Source: Hyphomicrobiales bacterium (lineage in GTDB: Bacteria; Pseudomonadota; Alphaproteobacteria; Rhizobiales; Rhizobiaceae). From it: a stretch of DNA of 21,898 bases. The translations under genes and the position numbers were made by a program. Shown here piece by piece: positions 7,018 through 12,922 of this stretch. The stretch lies in NCBI GenBank assembly GCA_015654965.1, contig JAATGD010000271.1, forward strand, positions 1 through 21,898, in the 5' to 3' direction. How positions within the stretch are numbered: the first letter of the stretch is position 1; the number at the start of each line of letters is the position of its first letter. Below the pieces are notes generated by a model that was not told the origin of the DNA, did not search any database, and saw only the letters and a program-made list of their open reading frames with translations.

Positions 7018-7284
7018 ATGAGCACGAGAGATCAACACCCCGGAATGGCTGCGGCTATCGACTTCTTCGGTTCGCAGCAGAAACTTGCCAAAGCGATTGG
7101 ATGCTTTTCACAGCAGTCCATTTCGCGAGCGCTTAATCGTGACAACGATCCTGCGCCTGAGTTGGCCGCCGCAATTCACAACGCCTCACGGGGCGCTGTT
7201 CCAAAATGGCTAATCCGTCCTGACTTGTTTGATGCACCTTATAATCCCTCGGTTGGTAGCCAGCCAGAAATGGCAGCTATCTGA
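7018..7284 (+). CDS. Cro/YdaS-like DNA-binding protein
   Basis: An 88-residue helix-turn-helix protein. Residues 10-40 (AAIDFFGSQQKLAKAIGC... QQSISRALNRD) match the YdaS/Cro-like HTH found opposite CI-type repressors in lambdoid and rhizobial prophages, where it represses the lysogenic promoter and sets the lytic programme. The C-terminal PKWLIRPDLFDAP tail is also typical. It diverges from the repressor gene and shares its operators. No Shine-Dalgarno precedes the ATG, and the predicted rightward promoter would start transcription at about this codon, so the message may be leaderless. It overlaps the next gene by one base (TGATG). Confidence 0.85.
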   Translation: MSTRDQHPGMAAAIDFFGSQQKLAKAIGCFSQQSISRALNRDNDPAPELAAAIHNASRGAVPKWLIRPDLFDAPYNPSVGSQPEMAAI

Positions 7285-7661
7285 TGTCTGCATCATTGCC
7301 CCTTTTCCCTGAAAAAAGATTCCCGAACAAACGTTCGTGGATTCGTGTTTCTGACGCCGTTGTGGCCGTTGCCCGGCGTCTGTGGCCTTCAAAGACCGCT
7401 GCAAATCTCTCGTCTCGTTGTGATGTTGGTCAACGCGCCGCCGAACTCTGGATGGAAGGCCGCAACGATATTTCCGCCGATGCTCTGGTGAACCTCCTGC
7501 GCTCCGATGCCGGTTTCGAGGTTCTGCGCGAACTGATGCAGGGAACGAATACCCGCTGGTTCCGCGATTTTCAGCGCGGCGTGCACATCGCAGAACTGGA
7601 AAAGCGGATGGAGTGGCAAGCCGCTCAACTGGAGGCTTTGAAAGTGGAGTTTTCCCGATGA
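7284..7661 (+). CDS. HTH-type phage regulator in the CII position
   Basis: A 125-residue protein directly after the Cro-like gene, overlapping it by one base. Residues 22-75 (VSDAVVAVARRLWPSKTAAN ... VGQRAAELWMEGRNDISADALVNLL) have the shape of a helix-turn-helix. A second helical block, LRELMQGTNTRWFRDFQRG, and a coiled-coil-like end (AELEKRMEWQAAQLEALKVEF) may mediate oligomerisation. Small proteins of this kind are common in rhizobial prophages immediately after Cro. By order it corresponds to lambda cII, but there is no sequence evidence of CII function. Confidence 0.7.
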   Translation: MSASLPLFPEKRFPNKRSWIRVSDAVVAVARRLWPSKTAANLSSRCDVGQRAAELWMEGRNDISADALVNLLRSDAGFEVLRELMQGTNTRWFRDFQRGVHIAELEKRMEWQAAQLEALKVEFSR

Positions 7662-7792
7662 TCCGAAACGCATTCACGGCGGCCATCATCTGGCTTGCCG
7701 AAAAGTCTCAGAAAATCACCAAAATCCTTCTGATCGCGGCCAAGCGCCGGGTTCGGGAGGATATTTTTAACAGCGATGGAGCAAAGAAATGA
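7658..7792 (+). CDS. Hypothetical small basic protein (44 aa)
   Basis: A 44-codon gene that overlaps both neighbours by four bases (ATGA at 7658-7661 and again at 7789-7792). The product MIRNAFTAAIIWLAEKSQKI continues TKILLIAAKRRVREDIFNSD; it is helical, with a hydrophobic face, and basic. It might lie on the membrane or bind nucleic acid. The precise double overlap is the main evidence that it is translated. A purine-rich GGAG sits upstream within the previous gene. Confidence 0.6.
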   Translation: MIRNAFTAAIIWLAEKSQKITKILLIAAKRRVREDIFNSDGAKK

Positions 7793-8334
7793 GTGCATCC
7801 GAGGACACAATTGAACTGAGCAGCGAGACGCTATCCGGCGATCTGCGTGACGTGATGCTCACGCACATCCGCGCCATGGAAACTCCGTGGTCGAAGCTTT
7901 CCGAGCGTGATCAGGAAGACAAGATTTACGCGATCACAAACGCCTGTGAAACCATCGTGCGACGGGCGGTTTCGATGATTGCCGCCGACAGTCGAGAAGT
8001 AATCAACGTCGAAGTGCCGAAATTCACGGTCAAAGACAAGATCGTGATGGAAGTCGTTTCCAGCGTCACTACGCCGAACATCGAACATCTTGCCGATAAT
8101 CGTGGGCGCCCGGCTCTCCTGATGTTCGTCGCGGCTGCCGATTACATCGGCCAGAAATCGGAAGCAAAAGCCGATCCAGACGAACCCGGCCTTCCTATTG
8201 ACGACAGCGATGACGGCAATGTGGGCGATGCCGAGGAACATGAACCGCGCGTTGATGCCGATCAGGCACTTGCCGACCAGATTTATGACCCCGAATTCCC
8301 CGGTGCGGATGGCTTCTCGGAAGACGAGGAATAA
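7789..8334 (+). CDS. Hypothetical early protein with acidic tail (181 aa)
   Basis: A protein of two parts. The N-terminal ~115 residues are mixed helix and strand (ETPWSKLSERDQEDKIYAIT; EVPKFTVKDKIVMEVVSSVT). The last ~60 residues are very acidic and low in complexity (EAKADPDEPGLPIDDSDDGN ... DGFSEDEE), of the type that often binds basic partners or mimics DNA charge. The ATG has GGAG eight bases upstream. It lies just before the Holliday-junction resolvase gene, four bases away, so it probably acts in DNA metabolism; no family is recognised with certainty. Confidence 0.7.
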   Translation: MSASEDTIELSSETLSGDLRDVMLTHIRAMETPWSKLSERDQEDKIYAITNACETIVRRAVSMIAADSREVINVEVPKFTVKDKIVMEVVSSVTTPNIEHLADNRGRPALLMFVAAADYIGQKSEAKADPDEPGLPIDDSDDGNVGDAEEHEPRVDADQALADQIYDPEFPGADGFSEDEE

Positions 8335-8338
8335 GGCT

Positions 8339-8761
8339 ATGCGGATCACGTTCCATGTTCCGGGTGATGTTGTTCCTTGGGCTCGTGCTGGCAAACACGG
8401 CAAGGTTCAATTCACCCCTGCAAAACAGCGCAATTACATGGGCGTGATCCGCGATTTCTGCTCACAGGCAATGGGTAACAGGCCACTTTTTGATGGTCCT
8501 GTTCGTCTTACCATCGCCGCCGTTTATCCGTGGCCGAAAACCGTCACGAAAAAGCGGCTCGCTTCGCCTGATGGTGCTTGGAAATCGACCAAGCCGGACG
8601 GCGATAACATCGCAAAGATCGTCAAGGACAGCATGAACAAGATCGCGTTTGTCGATGACGCTCAATGCGCAGTGACGACTGTTTTCAAGGTGTACGGCGA
8701 CAAGCCCGGTCTGCGGGTCACTCTGGAATCCCTCGAAGGTATTCAGGCCCCTGCGGCCTGA
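8339..8761 (+). CDS. rusA: RusA-family Holliday junction resolvase
   Basis: A 140-residue endonuclease of the RusA family, which cuts four-way DNA junctions symmetrically and is used by phages to resolve branched recombination and replication intermediates before packaging. The motif KPDGDNIAKIVKDSMN gives Asp87 and Asp89, and FVDDAQ gives Asp106 and Asp107. These are the acidic metal-binding cluster of the family (Asp70, Asp72 and Asp91 in E. coli RusA). The N-terminal GDVVPWARAG is also characteristic. Length is close to the usual ~120-140. The ATG at 8339 follows GAGGAATAAGG and lies four bases after the preceding stop; the frame extends further upstream, but only inside that gene. Confidence 0.9.
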   Translation: MRITFHVPGDVVPWARAGKHGKVQFTPAKQRNYMGVIRDFCSQAMGNRPLFDGPVRLTIAAVYPWPKTVTKKRLASPDGAWKSTKPDGDNIAKIVKDSMNKIAFVDDAQCAVTTVFKVYGDKPGLRVTLESLEGIQAPAA

Positions 8762-8775
8762 TCGACTTTGCCGAA

Positions 8776-8789
8776 CGCCGTTCGCGGCG
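8776..8789 (+). other. Intercistronic hairpin with TTCG loop
   Basis: In the 58-base gap after the resolvase gene, CGCCG-TTCG-CGGCG forms a perfect five-base-pair stem with a four-base TTCG loop. No T-run follows, so it is not a standard terminator. It could protect or process the mRNA end, or weakly attenuate readthrough into the GcrA-like gene. Confidence 0.4.
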
Positions 8790-8819
8790 CTGTGCCAATT
8801 CGATTGATTGAGGTTTCTC

Positions 8820-9317
8820 ATGAAAGAGCAATGGTATTCAAAACATATCGACCAGATAAAGCAGCTTCTGCAAGACGGGCTTTCGGCTTCGCAGATCGGT
8901 GTTCAATATGGCGTTTCGCGCAATGCTGTTATCGGCATTGTCTCTCGACATGAAGAACTGCGGGCTGTTGGTTTTACGCGGTCTGCTCGGGGTGGTGAAG
9001 ACAGCGCGCATAAAGTCGCTCGTATTCGTCGTGAAAAGGCTCCCCGGCCAGAGAAGCCGAAGAAACAGCCTCAGCCCGTCACAATCAATCCAGACGCGGA
9101 AGTTGTTCGCCCTGACATAGCTGCGACGATCTATGACGCGAACAGTCTGCGGGTTGAACTGCACAATATACCTGCCGGTGGCTGCCATTTCGCCGTCAAC
9201 GATGTTCCGCGCGGCGGCGTCTATCTGTTCTGCGGCTGCCCGGTCAAGGCGGACAAAGCCTATTGCGACCATCATTATCGCCGCGTCTATCGCGCCGAAG
9301 GTATGAGGGCCGCGTGA
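8820..9317 (+). CDS. GcrA-family transcription regulator, phage-borne
   Basis: A 165-residue homologue of GcrA, the alphaproteobacterial cell-cycle regulator that binds sigma70-RNA polymerase and activates promoters depending on CcrM methylation of GANTC. The N-terminal HTH (residues 5-45: WYSKHIDQIKQLLQDGLSAS, then QIGVQYGVSRNAVIGIVSRH) follows the family pattern W...GLSA.QIA...G.SRNAVIGK..R closely. A basic, Pro-rich linker (about 65-90) leads to a C-terminal GCHFAVND ... YLFCGCPV ... YCDHHYRRVY block. This block matches the conserved GcrA C-terminus, with Cys122, Cys138, Cys140, Cys149 and His151/152. The start at 8820 has GAGG six bases upstream. It overlaps the next gene by one base. A role in retuning host or phage transcription is likely; methylation dependence is inferred from the family. 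Confidence 0.85.
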   Translation: MKEQWYSKHIDQIKQLLQDGLSASQIGVQYGVSRNAVIGIVSRHEELRAVGFTRSARGGEDSAHKVARIRREKAPRPEKPKKQPQPVTINPDAEVVRPDIAATIYDANSLRVELHNIPAGGCHFAVNDVPRGGVYLFCGCPVKADKAYCDHHYRRVYRAEGMRAA

Positions 9318-9550
9318 TGACTATGCCAAATCAGAAATTTTGGATGGTTTATGGCCTTCATCAGCGTGGCCCTGTATTTCGCCACAAAAGCCAAATGGGC
9401 GCTATTGAAGAAGCGAAAAGGCTGTCGCGCGCTCACCCGGGCATTGAATTCTTCGTTCTAGAAGCAACTCACCATGTCGTTAAGCGTGATGTCGACGTGA
9501 CCGTAATTGGTCATGTCGGAACAAGCGCATTTGACGATGTACCGTTTTGA
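9317..9550 (+). CDS. Hypothetical small protein (77 aa)
   Basis: A 77-residue protein starting MTMPNQKFWMVYGLHQRGPV, with the ATG at 9317 overlapping the stop of the GcrA-like gene (TGATG). The sequence FWMVYGLHQRGP ... HKSQMGAIEEAKRLSRAHPG ... FFVLEATHHVV has a strand-helix-strand layout seen in many small phage proteins. No function is known to me. It separates the GcrA-like regulator from the methyltransferase, and all three are probably on one message. Confidence 0.7.
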   Translation: MTMPNQKFWMVYGLHQRGPVFRHKSQMGAIEEAKRLSRAHPGIEFFVLEATHHVVKRDVDVTVIGHVGTSAFDDVPF

Positions 9551-9558
9551 GGCCAGAT

Positions 9559-10083
9559 ATGGGTAAGCGGTCAGATTTTCCTCGTCGCAAACACGATGCT
9601 TACGACACCCCATACGATCCGGTGTTGTCGCTGTTGCCTCATCTGCATGGCGTCTCGACGTTTGCAGAGCCGTGCGCCGGTCAAGGCTATCTCGTCGGCC
9701 ATTTACAACGCAATGGACTGGTATGCACTTACGAGGGCGATATCACCTATGGCTTTGACGCGCTCGAATATCCCTTCGACCGTGATGCGGTTTTCGACGC
9801 AATCATAACAAATCCCCCTTGGACGCGCGAAATTCTGCACCCGATGATTACGCTGTTCATGCGCATGGCCCCGACTTGGCTGCTGTTTGATGCCGATTGG
9901 GCTTACACCAAACAGGCCGCTCCATTCCTCAAGAACTGCTCGCACATCGTTTCTGTCGGGCGCGTGAAATGGATCGAAGGCTCCAAAAACACCGGCAAAG
10001 ACAATTCGGCTTGGTATCGCTTCCACAACCAGCACATCGACGGCCCGCGCTTTATCGGTCCTGCCGTGAAGGAGGTCGCATGA
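9559..10083 (+). CDS. Small SAM-dependent DNA methyltransferase (NPPW type)
   Basis: A 174-residue methyltransferase. FAEPCAGQG (residues 35-43) is the SAM-binding motif I, EGDI (59-62) the acidic strand that holds the SAM ribose, and AIITNPPW (81-88) motif IV, the catalytic loop of amino-group (N6-adenine or N4-cytosine) methyltransferases. There is no obvious separate target-recognition domain, and length is short even for phage enzymes, so it may methylate a short or degenerate site, or a non-DNA substrate. The ATG at 9559 has GAGG seven bases upstream. Its neighbour two genes upstream is a GcrA-type regulator, whose host homologue reads adenine methylation. Fold is clear; substrate is inferred. 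Confidence 0.8.
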   Translation: MGKRSDFPRRKHDAYDTPYDPVLSLLPHLHGVSTFAEPCAGQGYLVGHLQRNGLVCTYEGDITYGFDALEYPFDRDAVFDAIITNPPWTREILHPMITLFMRMAPTWLLFDADWAYTKQAAPFLKNCSHIVSVGRVKWIEGSKNTGKDNSAWYRFHNQHIDGPRFIGPAVKEVA

Positions 10084-10175
10084 GCCAGTCCGCTTTCGAC
10101 CAGATATTCGACCAAGCTGTCATGCGGATCATCGAATCCGGTTCTGACTGGCGGGATCGGGAGGCGAAACGATGA
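10080..10175 (+). CDS. Very small protein (31 aa) with near-perfect ribosome site
   Basis: A 31-codon gene overlapping the methyltransferase stop by four bases and the next start by four bases (ATGA at both ends). It is preceded by AAGGAGGTCGC, among the best Shine-Dalgarno sequences in the window. The peptide MSQSAFDQIFDQAVMRIIES followed by GSDWRDREAKR looks like a single amphipathic helix. Function unknown; the ribosome site and the double overlap argue that it is expressed. Confidence 0.6.
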   Translation: MSQSAFDQIFDQAVMRIIESGSDWRDREAKR

Positions 10176-10495
10176 TAATCGCCAACCGTGTCACCTTCCA
10201 CGCCGTCGAGCGCTATTGCAGCCGTATCCTTGGCGTGAAGTGCTATCCGCCGAGAGGTACGCGGCCATATGAGCGTGCAGAAATGTTCTGTCATGCCGCT
10301 GATCTCACCTTCGAACAGGTCCGTGCGTTGATCCTGACGCCGAATGTCGAGCGTGCATGTCGTCTGGGCTTCTCTCGTATGCCTGCCGAGGGTTTCACAG
10401 CAATCATCGATTGCGGCCTCGTCGTCACCGTTGTGGAGCGCAAGAGGCCTATTCCTTGCCGAAAGCGGCGGAAGGAGGCATCAGAATGCCTGTAA
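10172..10495 (+). CDS. Hypothetical protein (107 aa)
   Basis: A protein of the type MIIANRVTFHAVERYCSRIL, with a following helical block (YERAEMFCHAADLTFEQVRA) and a short beta C-terminal part (EGFTAIIDCGLVVTVVERKR) ending in a Lys/Arg-rich tail. Proteins beginning with a 'T-x-H-A-x-x-R-Y' helix and ending with a small beta unit occur in many phage replication regions, but no activity is known to me. GGAGG lies eight bases upstream of the start. Its last ten bases overlap the HNH gene. Confidence 0.7.
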   Translation: MIIANRVTFHAVERYCSRILGVKCYPPRGTRPYERAEMFCHAADLTFEQVRALILTPNVERACRLGFSRMPAEGFTAIIDCGLVVTVVERKRPIPCRKRRKEASECL

Positions 10496-10785
10496 GCGCT
10501 GAAAAACAGAAGCTTTATCCCGGCGGGTCGCTCAAAAGCCGTGAGTGGCAAGACATTCGCAAATGGGTAGGTCAACGCTCCGGCTGGCGCTGTGAAGGCT
10601 CTCCAGCCTATCCAGACTGCCGAGCGGAACATGCCAAGCCTCATCCTGTCACCGGCTCGATAGTCGTTCTCACCGTCGCGCATGTCGATCATGACACCAC
10701 TCGCAACGGGCCTGACGATCTGCGCCATTGGTGCCAGCGCTGCCACAATACACACGACATGAAATATAGGAGGCGCGCACGATGA
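10486..10785 (+). CDS. HNH endonuclease-type protein
   Basis: A 99-residue zinc-bound HNH protein. Cys36 and Cys45 and the pair Cys83-x2-Cys86 supply the zinc ribbon. The active-site beta-beta-alpha unit is TVAHVDHD (His66, Asp68, His69), then Asn74, DDLRHWC and finally His87/His90. Start ATG at 10486 has AAGGAGG eight bases upstream and overlaps the previous gene by ten bases. Small stand-alone HNH proteins in phages help the terminase make DNA ends or act as nicking enzymes in replication. Here it sits in the replication-side cluster, well away from the terminase, so a DNA-processing role in replication or recombination is at least as likely. Confidence 0.85.
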   Translation: MPVSAEKQKLYPGGSLKSREWQDIRKWVGQRSGWRCEGSPAYPDCRAEHAKPHPVTGSIVVLTVAHVDHDTTRNGPDDLRHWCQRCHNTHDMKYRRRAR

Positions 10786-10940
10786 CCGCTCTCCAGCTAT
10801 TTCGCCGTGGCCGCGACACCCTCCAGATCGCCAAGTATTTCGGAAAATCAGAAGCCGAAGTTCTCAGCATGATTCACATCCTGCGTTGCCACGAAAAACG
10901 CAAACCGGCTCGCTTCGGGTCACTGGACGGCAAGAAATGA
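10782..10940 (+). CDS. Small HTH-like protein (52 aa)
   Basis: A 52-codon gene with AGGAGG nine bases ahead of the ATG, overlapping both neighbours by four bases. Residues 3-40 (ALQLFRRGRDTLQIAKYFGK followed by SEAEVLSMIHILR) read as a compact helix-turn-helix similar to the N-terminal part of GcrA-type or resolvase-type HTHs, followed by a basic tail KRKPARFGSLDGKK. It probably binds DNA, possibly as a small replication or transcription accessory for the gene that follows. Confidence 0.6.
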   Translation: MTALQLFRRGRDTLQIAKYFGKSEAEVLSMIHILRCHEKRKPARFGSLDGKK

Positions 10941-11692
10941 TTCCGTCTGACGTGCTCATGAAACTGGCAACTATCGGCCTGAGTGAAGAGCAAGCGCGCG
11001 CGGTTGCTGAGATGCTATCTTCTGTTGAAAAAGCGACCAAGAGCGAATCCGAAGTTGCTCTTGAGGCTCGCCGCGCGTCGGATCGTGACCGCAAAGCACG
11101 CCAGCGTCACGGGAAGTCACGTGACATCACGGGACAGGACGGGACAAATCAGGATTCCCCTGCCCCTTCTCCTTCCCCCCTTGTTCCCCCCTCCCAGACC
11201 CTCCCCCCTATAATCCCCCAATCCTCTTCCCCATCCCCGGAAAAAAAACGCGCGACCCGACTTCCGGAAAATTGGGTTCTCCCGGCCAGTTGGGGCGAAT
11301 GGGCCGTCAAGCAAGGCTATTCCGAAGCTCATATCCGTCTCGAAGCGGATAAGTTCAGGGATTTTTGGTGCTCCAAGAGCGGCAAGGACGCCACCAAGGT
11401 CGATTGGTTCGCAACGTGGCGGAACTGGATGAGAAACTCTCGGAACTCGACACAACGCGGCCATGCACCGCCAGAACCGACACTGGCCGATGGTTTCAAG
11501 CAGCTTTCACAACAACTACAGCAACAGGACGATTATCATGGCGGACCCACGATTGAGGGAAGCAACGAGCATCGAGATTTCGACCACTCTGGAGAAGCTA
11601 TTCCGCGCTCTGACGCCGAAGAAAGGCAGCGTAAGCGAGTTGATGGAATCCTATTTGATAGCCTGCCACAAATGCACTTTCCACGCGATTGA
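10937..11692 (+). CDS. Phage replication-like protein containing a candidate origin
   Basis: A 251-residue protein. The N-terminal region is helical and basic (RRASDRDRKARQRHGK). A Pro/Ser-rich linker spans residues 74-104, and a conserved-looking C-terminal block covers about 108-168 (LPENWVLPASWGEWAVKQGY ... FRDFW ... DWFATWRNWM). This C-terminal block, with its final aromatic DW..TWRNW pattern, is typical of phage replication initiators and helicase-loader-like proteins. The start overlaps the preceding gene (ATGA). Four 10-bp direct repeats and a pyrimidine tract lie inside the linker-coding part, as lambda ori lies inside gene O. The last 155 bases overlap the next gene in another frame. 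Replication function is inferred from these features; the initiator domain itself is not recognised. Confidence 0.65.
   Translation: MIPSDVLMKLATIGLSEEQARAVAEMLSSVEKATKSESEVALEARRASDRDRKARQRHGKSRDITGQDGTNQDSPAPSPSPLVPPSQTLPPIIPQSSSPSPEKKRATRLPENWVLPASWGEWAVKQGYSEAHIRLEADKFRDFWCSKSGKDATKVDWFATWRNWMRNSRNSTQRGHAPPEPTLADGFKQLSQQLQQQDDYHGGPTIEGSNEHRDFDHSGEAIPRSDAEERQRKRVDGILFDSLPQMHFPRD
11106..11145 (+). repeat. Four tandem 10-bp iterons, candidate replication origin
   Basis: Consecutive decamers GTCACGGGAA, GTCACGTGAC, ATCACGGGAC and AGGACGGGAC share the consensus RTCACGGGAC with a strict 10-bp period; the second copy is a perfect palindrome. A 10-bp period is one helical turn and is not a multiple of three, so the repeat cannot come from a peptide repeat (the encoded peptide there, GKSRDITGQDGT, is not repetitive). 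The repeats sit inside a replication-like gene and are followed at once by a strand-asymmetric tract. Confidence 0.6.
11155..11248 (+). other. Pyrimidine-rich tract ending in A8
   Basis: From about 11155 to 11238 the plus strand is almost entirely C and T, with runs of C5-C6 and only isolated purines apart from a TATAAT at 11209-11214. It ends in GG and eight A residues (11241-11248). It encodes the Pro/Ser linker of the replication-like protein. Such a tract could destabilise the duplex or form a triplex, or act as the unwinding side of an origin next to the iterons; low-complexity linker coding is the plain alternative. Confidence 0.5.
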
Positions 11693-12092
11693 GACCGTTG
11701 TGATCCGGTATATTCGCGGTGAAATCCCCGGCCAATCTCTGGAATTTGCCCCGGCTTCCGCCTCCTTGTCGAGCGCGATTCGGGATGAAATGGCATTCGT
11801 CACCAAACAGGCCGCATTGGCGCAAAACCGCACCATGATCGAGGATAACCGGCCTGTGGCGGTCAAGCGCCCGAACATTCTGGAAAAGGTCGAGACTGAA
11901 CGCCAGCGCATGCAGACCGAGGAGCGCGCGCTACTGATGCGCTTCGATAATTTCGAGGCTTTCCGGTCCTATGCTCGCGGCACGCGGCTGCCAGACGGGC
12001 ATTTCTATCTATTGCAAACCGGCGAGCTTTACGGCGCACCGGGTACGGAAGCGCAGGAACCACAAACCGAAGAAGAAAAAATACCGTGGTGA
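11538..12092 (+). CDS. Hypothetical protein of the replication region (184 aa)
   Basis: The ATG at 11538 gives MADPRLREATSIEISTTLEK, followed by LFRALTPKKGSVSELMESYL and a helical, charged remainder, ending in an acidic tail (EAQEPQTEEEKIPW). The first 155 bases overlap the preceding gene in a different frame; a later ATG at 11643 would shorten this to 50 but lose a coherent N-terminus. AGGA lies about ten bases upstream of the chosen start. The CHKC at residues 44-47 is a possible metal site, unsupported by a second pair. No family recognised; by position it may act with the replication-like protein. Confidence 0.65.
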   Translation: MADPRLREATSIEISTTLEKLFRALTPKKGSVSELMESYLIACHKCTFHAIETVVIRYIRGEIPGQSLEFAPASASLSSAIRDEMAFVTKQAALAQNRTMIEDNRPVAVKRPNILEKVETERQRMQTEERALLMRFDNFEAFRSYARGTRLPDGHFYLLQTGELYGAPGTEAQEPQTEEEKIPW

Positions 12093-12125
12093 TCGCCAGC
12101 AATTTTTCGATGGTGATTTACAGAA

Positions 12126-12142
12126 TTAGACAGGTTTAGACA
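12126..12142 (+). repeat. Direct repeat TTAGACA upstream of the HTH regulator
   Basis: TTAGACA occurs at 12126-12132 and again at 12136-12142, ten bases apart, the second copy running into the start codon of the next gene. The spacing places both on one face of the helix, as expected for an autoregulatory operator. With only two copies, chance is possible. Confidence 0.35.
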
Positions 12143-12636
12143 TGGCAACGCGGATCAAAAACCAGAAATATTTGAGCATTGGCGACATATCCGAGCGATA
12201 TGGGGTTTCGCGCGCCACGGTCTACAACTGGAAGAAACGGGAAAATGACTTTCCGTCTCCTGTCATGATCGCCGGTCGGCCATATTTTCGCGAATACGAC
12301 ATCGAAAAGTGGGATGCTGCGCGCGGTGGTGTCGATCCTGATCTTGATAGTCGTATCCATGGCCTGAAACCAGTATCCGGCGTCATCACCGATTACGATC
12401 AGTTTGTTGATGCCATGGTCAAGCGCCGTCACCAACTCAACATGTCGAGCATGGAACTTGATGCGCAATCGGGCATGCAGGAAGGCTATGCCAGCAAGCT
12501 TGAGAATTTCGGGCGTCCACAGGGGCGCGGCATGGGGCCGGAGATATTCCAGCTGTGGCTTGGTGGCGTGCGTGTGGGGATTGTGCTTGTCGATCTGCCG
12601 CGCAGGCCTCGTAAGAAGTCGCTGCAATCCGATTAA
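12142..12636 (+). CDS. Two-domain HTH transcription regulator
   Basis: A 164-residue protein. Residues 10-60 (YLSIGDISERYGVSRATVYN ... FPSPVMIAGRPYFREYDIEKW) form an AlpA/MerR-like winged HTH of the excisionase type. Residues 85-120 (QFVDAMVKRRHQLNMSSMEL then QSGMQEGYASKLE) look like an XRE-type HTH. The combination of the two DNA-binding units in one small protein is unusual. It has only a weak ribosome site (AGG) and a direct repeat over its start. Last but one before the terminator at 12891, it may be a late regulator controlling the downstream morphogenesis genes; that is inferred from its place at the end of the early/middle block. Confidence 0.75.
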   Translation: MATRIKNQKYLSIGDISERYGVSRATVYNWKKRENDFPSPVMIAGRPYFREYDIEKWDAARGGVDPDLDSRIHGLKPVSGVITDYDQFVDAMVKRRHQLNMSSMELDAQSGMQEGYASKLENFGRPQGRGMGPEIFQLWLGGVRVGIVLVDLPRRPRKKSLQSD

Positions 12637-12658
12637 AATCTACTGCTAATCCCGGAGA

Positions 12659-12853
12659 ATGGCCGCAACAATGTTAAATGATGGTGTGAAGATGGTAAGT
12701 CTGGAAGAACTCGTGAACATGATAGGCAGCGATATTCTCATCAAAGCGTTGATGGATTTGGATGCGGAATTTCTGGAGCATTTTTTCGAAGGAACCCGCA
12801 TTTATGATGCGGTTTGTAAATTGGCCGCATTAGCCACGGTGGCACCCAAATAG
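12659..12853 (+). CDS. Hypothetical small protein (64 aa)
   Basis: A helical, acidic protein (MAATMLNDGVKMVSLEELVN followed by MIGSDILIKALMDLDAEFLE) of unknown function, the last gene before the terminator. The start is uncertain: GGAG lies only two bases before the ATG at 12659, too close to serve it, and could instead serve the ATG at 12671, although with long spacing. An ATG at 12692 is a third option. The coherent amphipathic pattern and its place between the regulator and the terminator support it as a gene. Confidence 0.5.
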   Translation: MAATMLNDGVKMVSLEELVNMIGSDILIKALMDLDAEFLEHFFEGTRIYDAVCKLAALATVAPK

Positions 12854-12870
12854 CAGGCAGAGCAATAATC

Positions 12871-12885
12871 ACGGGAATTTCCCGT
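12871..12885. repeat. Perfect 7+1+7 inverted repeat
   Basis: ACGGGAA-T-TTCCCGT is a perfect odd palindrome just upstream of the rightward terminator. Read leftwards it is followed by GATTATT, so it might act as a weak terminator for the minus-strand block, or be a protein-binding site. No second copy of it was seen in the window. Confidence 0.35.
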
Positions 12886-12890
12886 AATTC

Positions 12891-12914
12891 AGCCTCGGTT
12901 CGCCGGGGCTTTTT
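12891..12914 (+). terminator. Rho-independent terminator ending the early/middle block
   Basis: AGCCTCGG-TTCG-CCGGGGCT forms an eight-base-pair stem (one G-U pair) with a TTCG loop, and is followed by a run of five T (12910-12914). This is a textbook intrinsic terminator for rightward transcription. The following block is on the opposite strand, so late genes beyond it need their own promoter or antitermination. Confidence 0.88.
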
Positions 12915-12922
12915 CGTGACCG

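Noticed and set aside
11242..11248. A_AAA_AAA heptamer in frame, a possible -1 frameshift site
   Set aside because: A shift would stop after about 30 codons with no recognisable product, and no strong downstream structure is evident; the A-run is better explained as part of the asymmetric tract.
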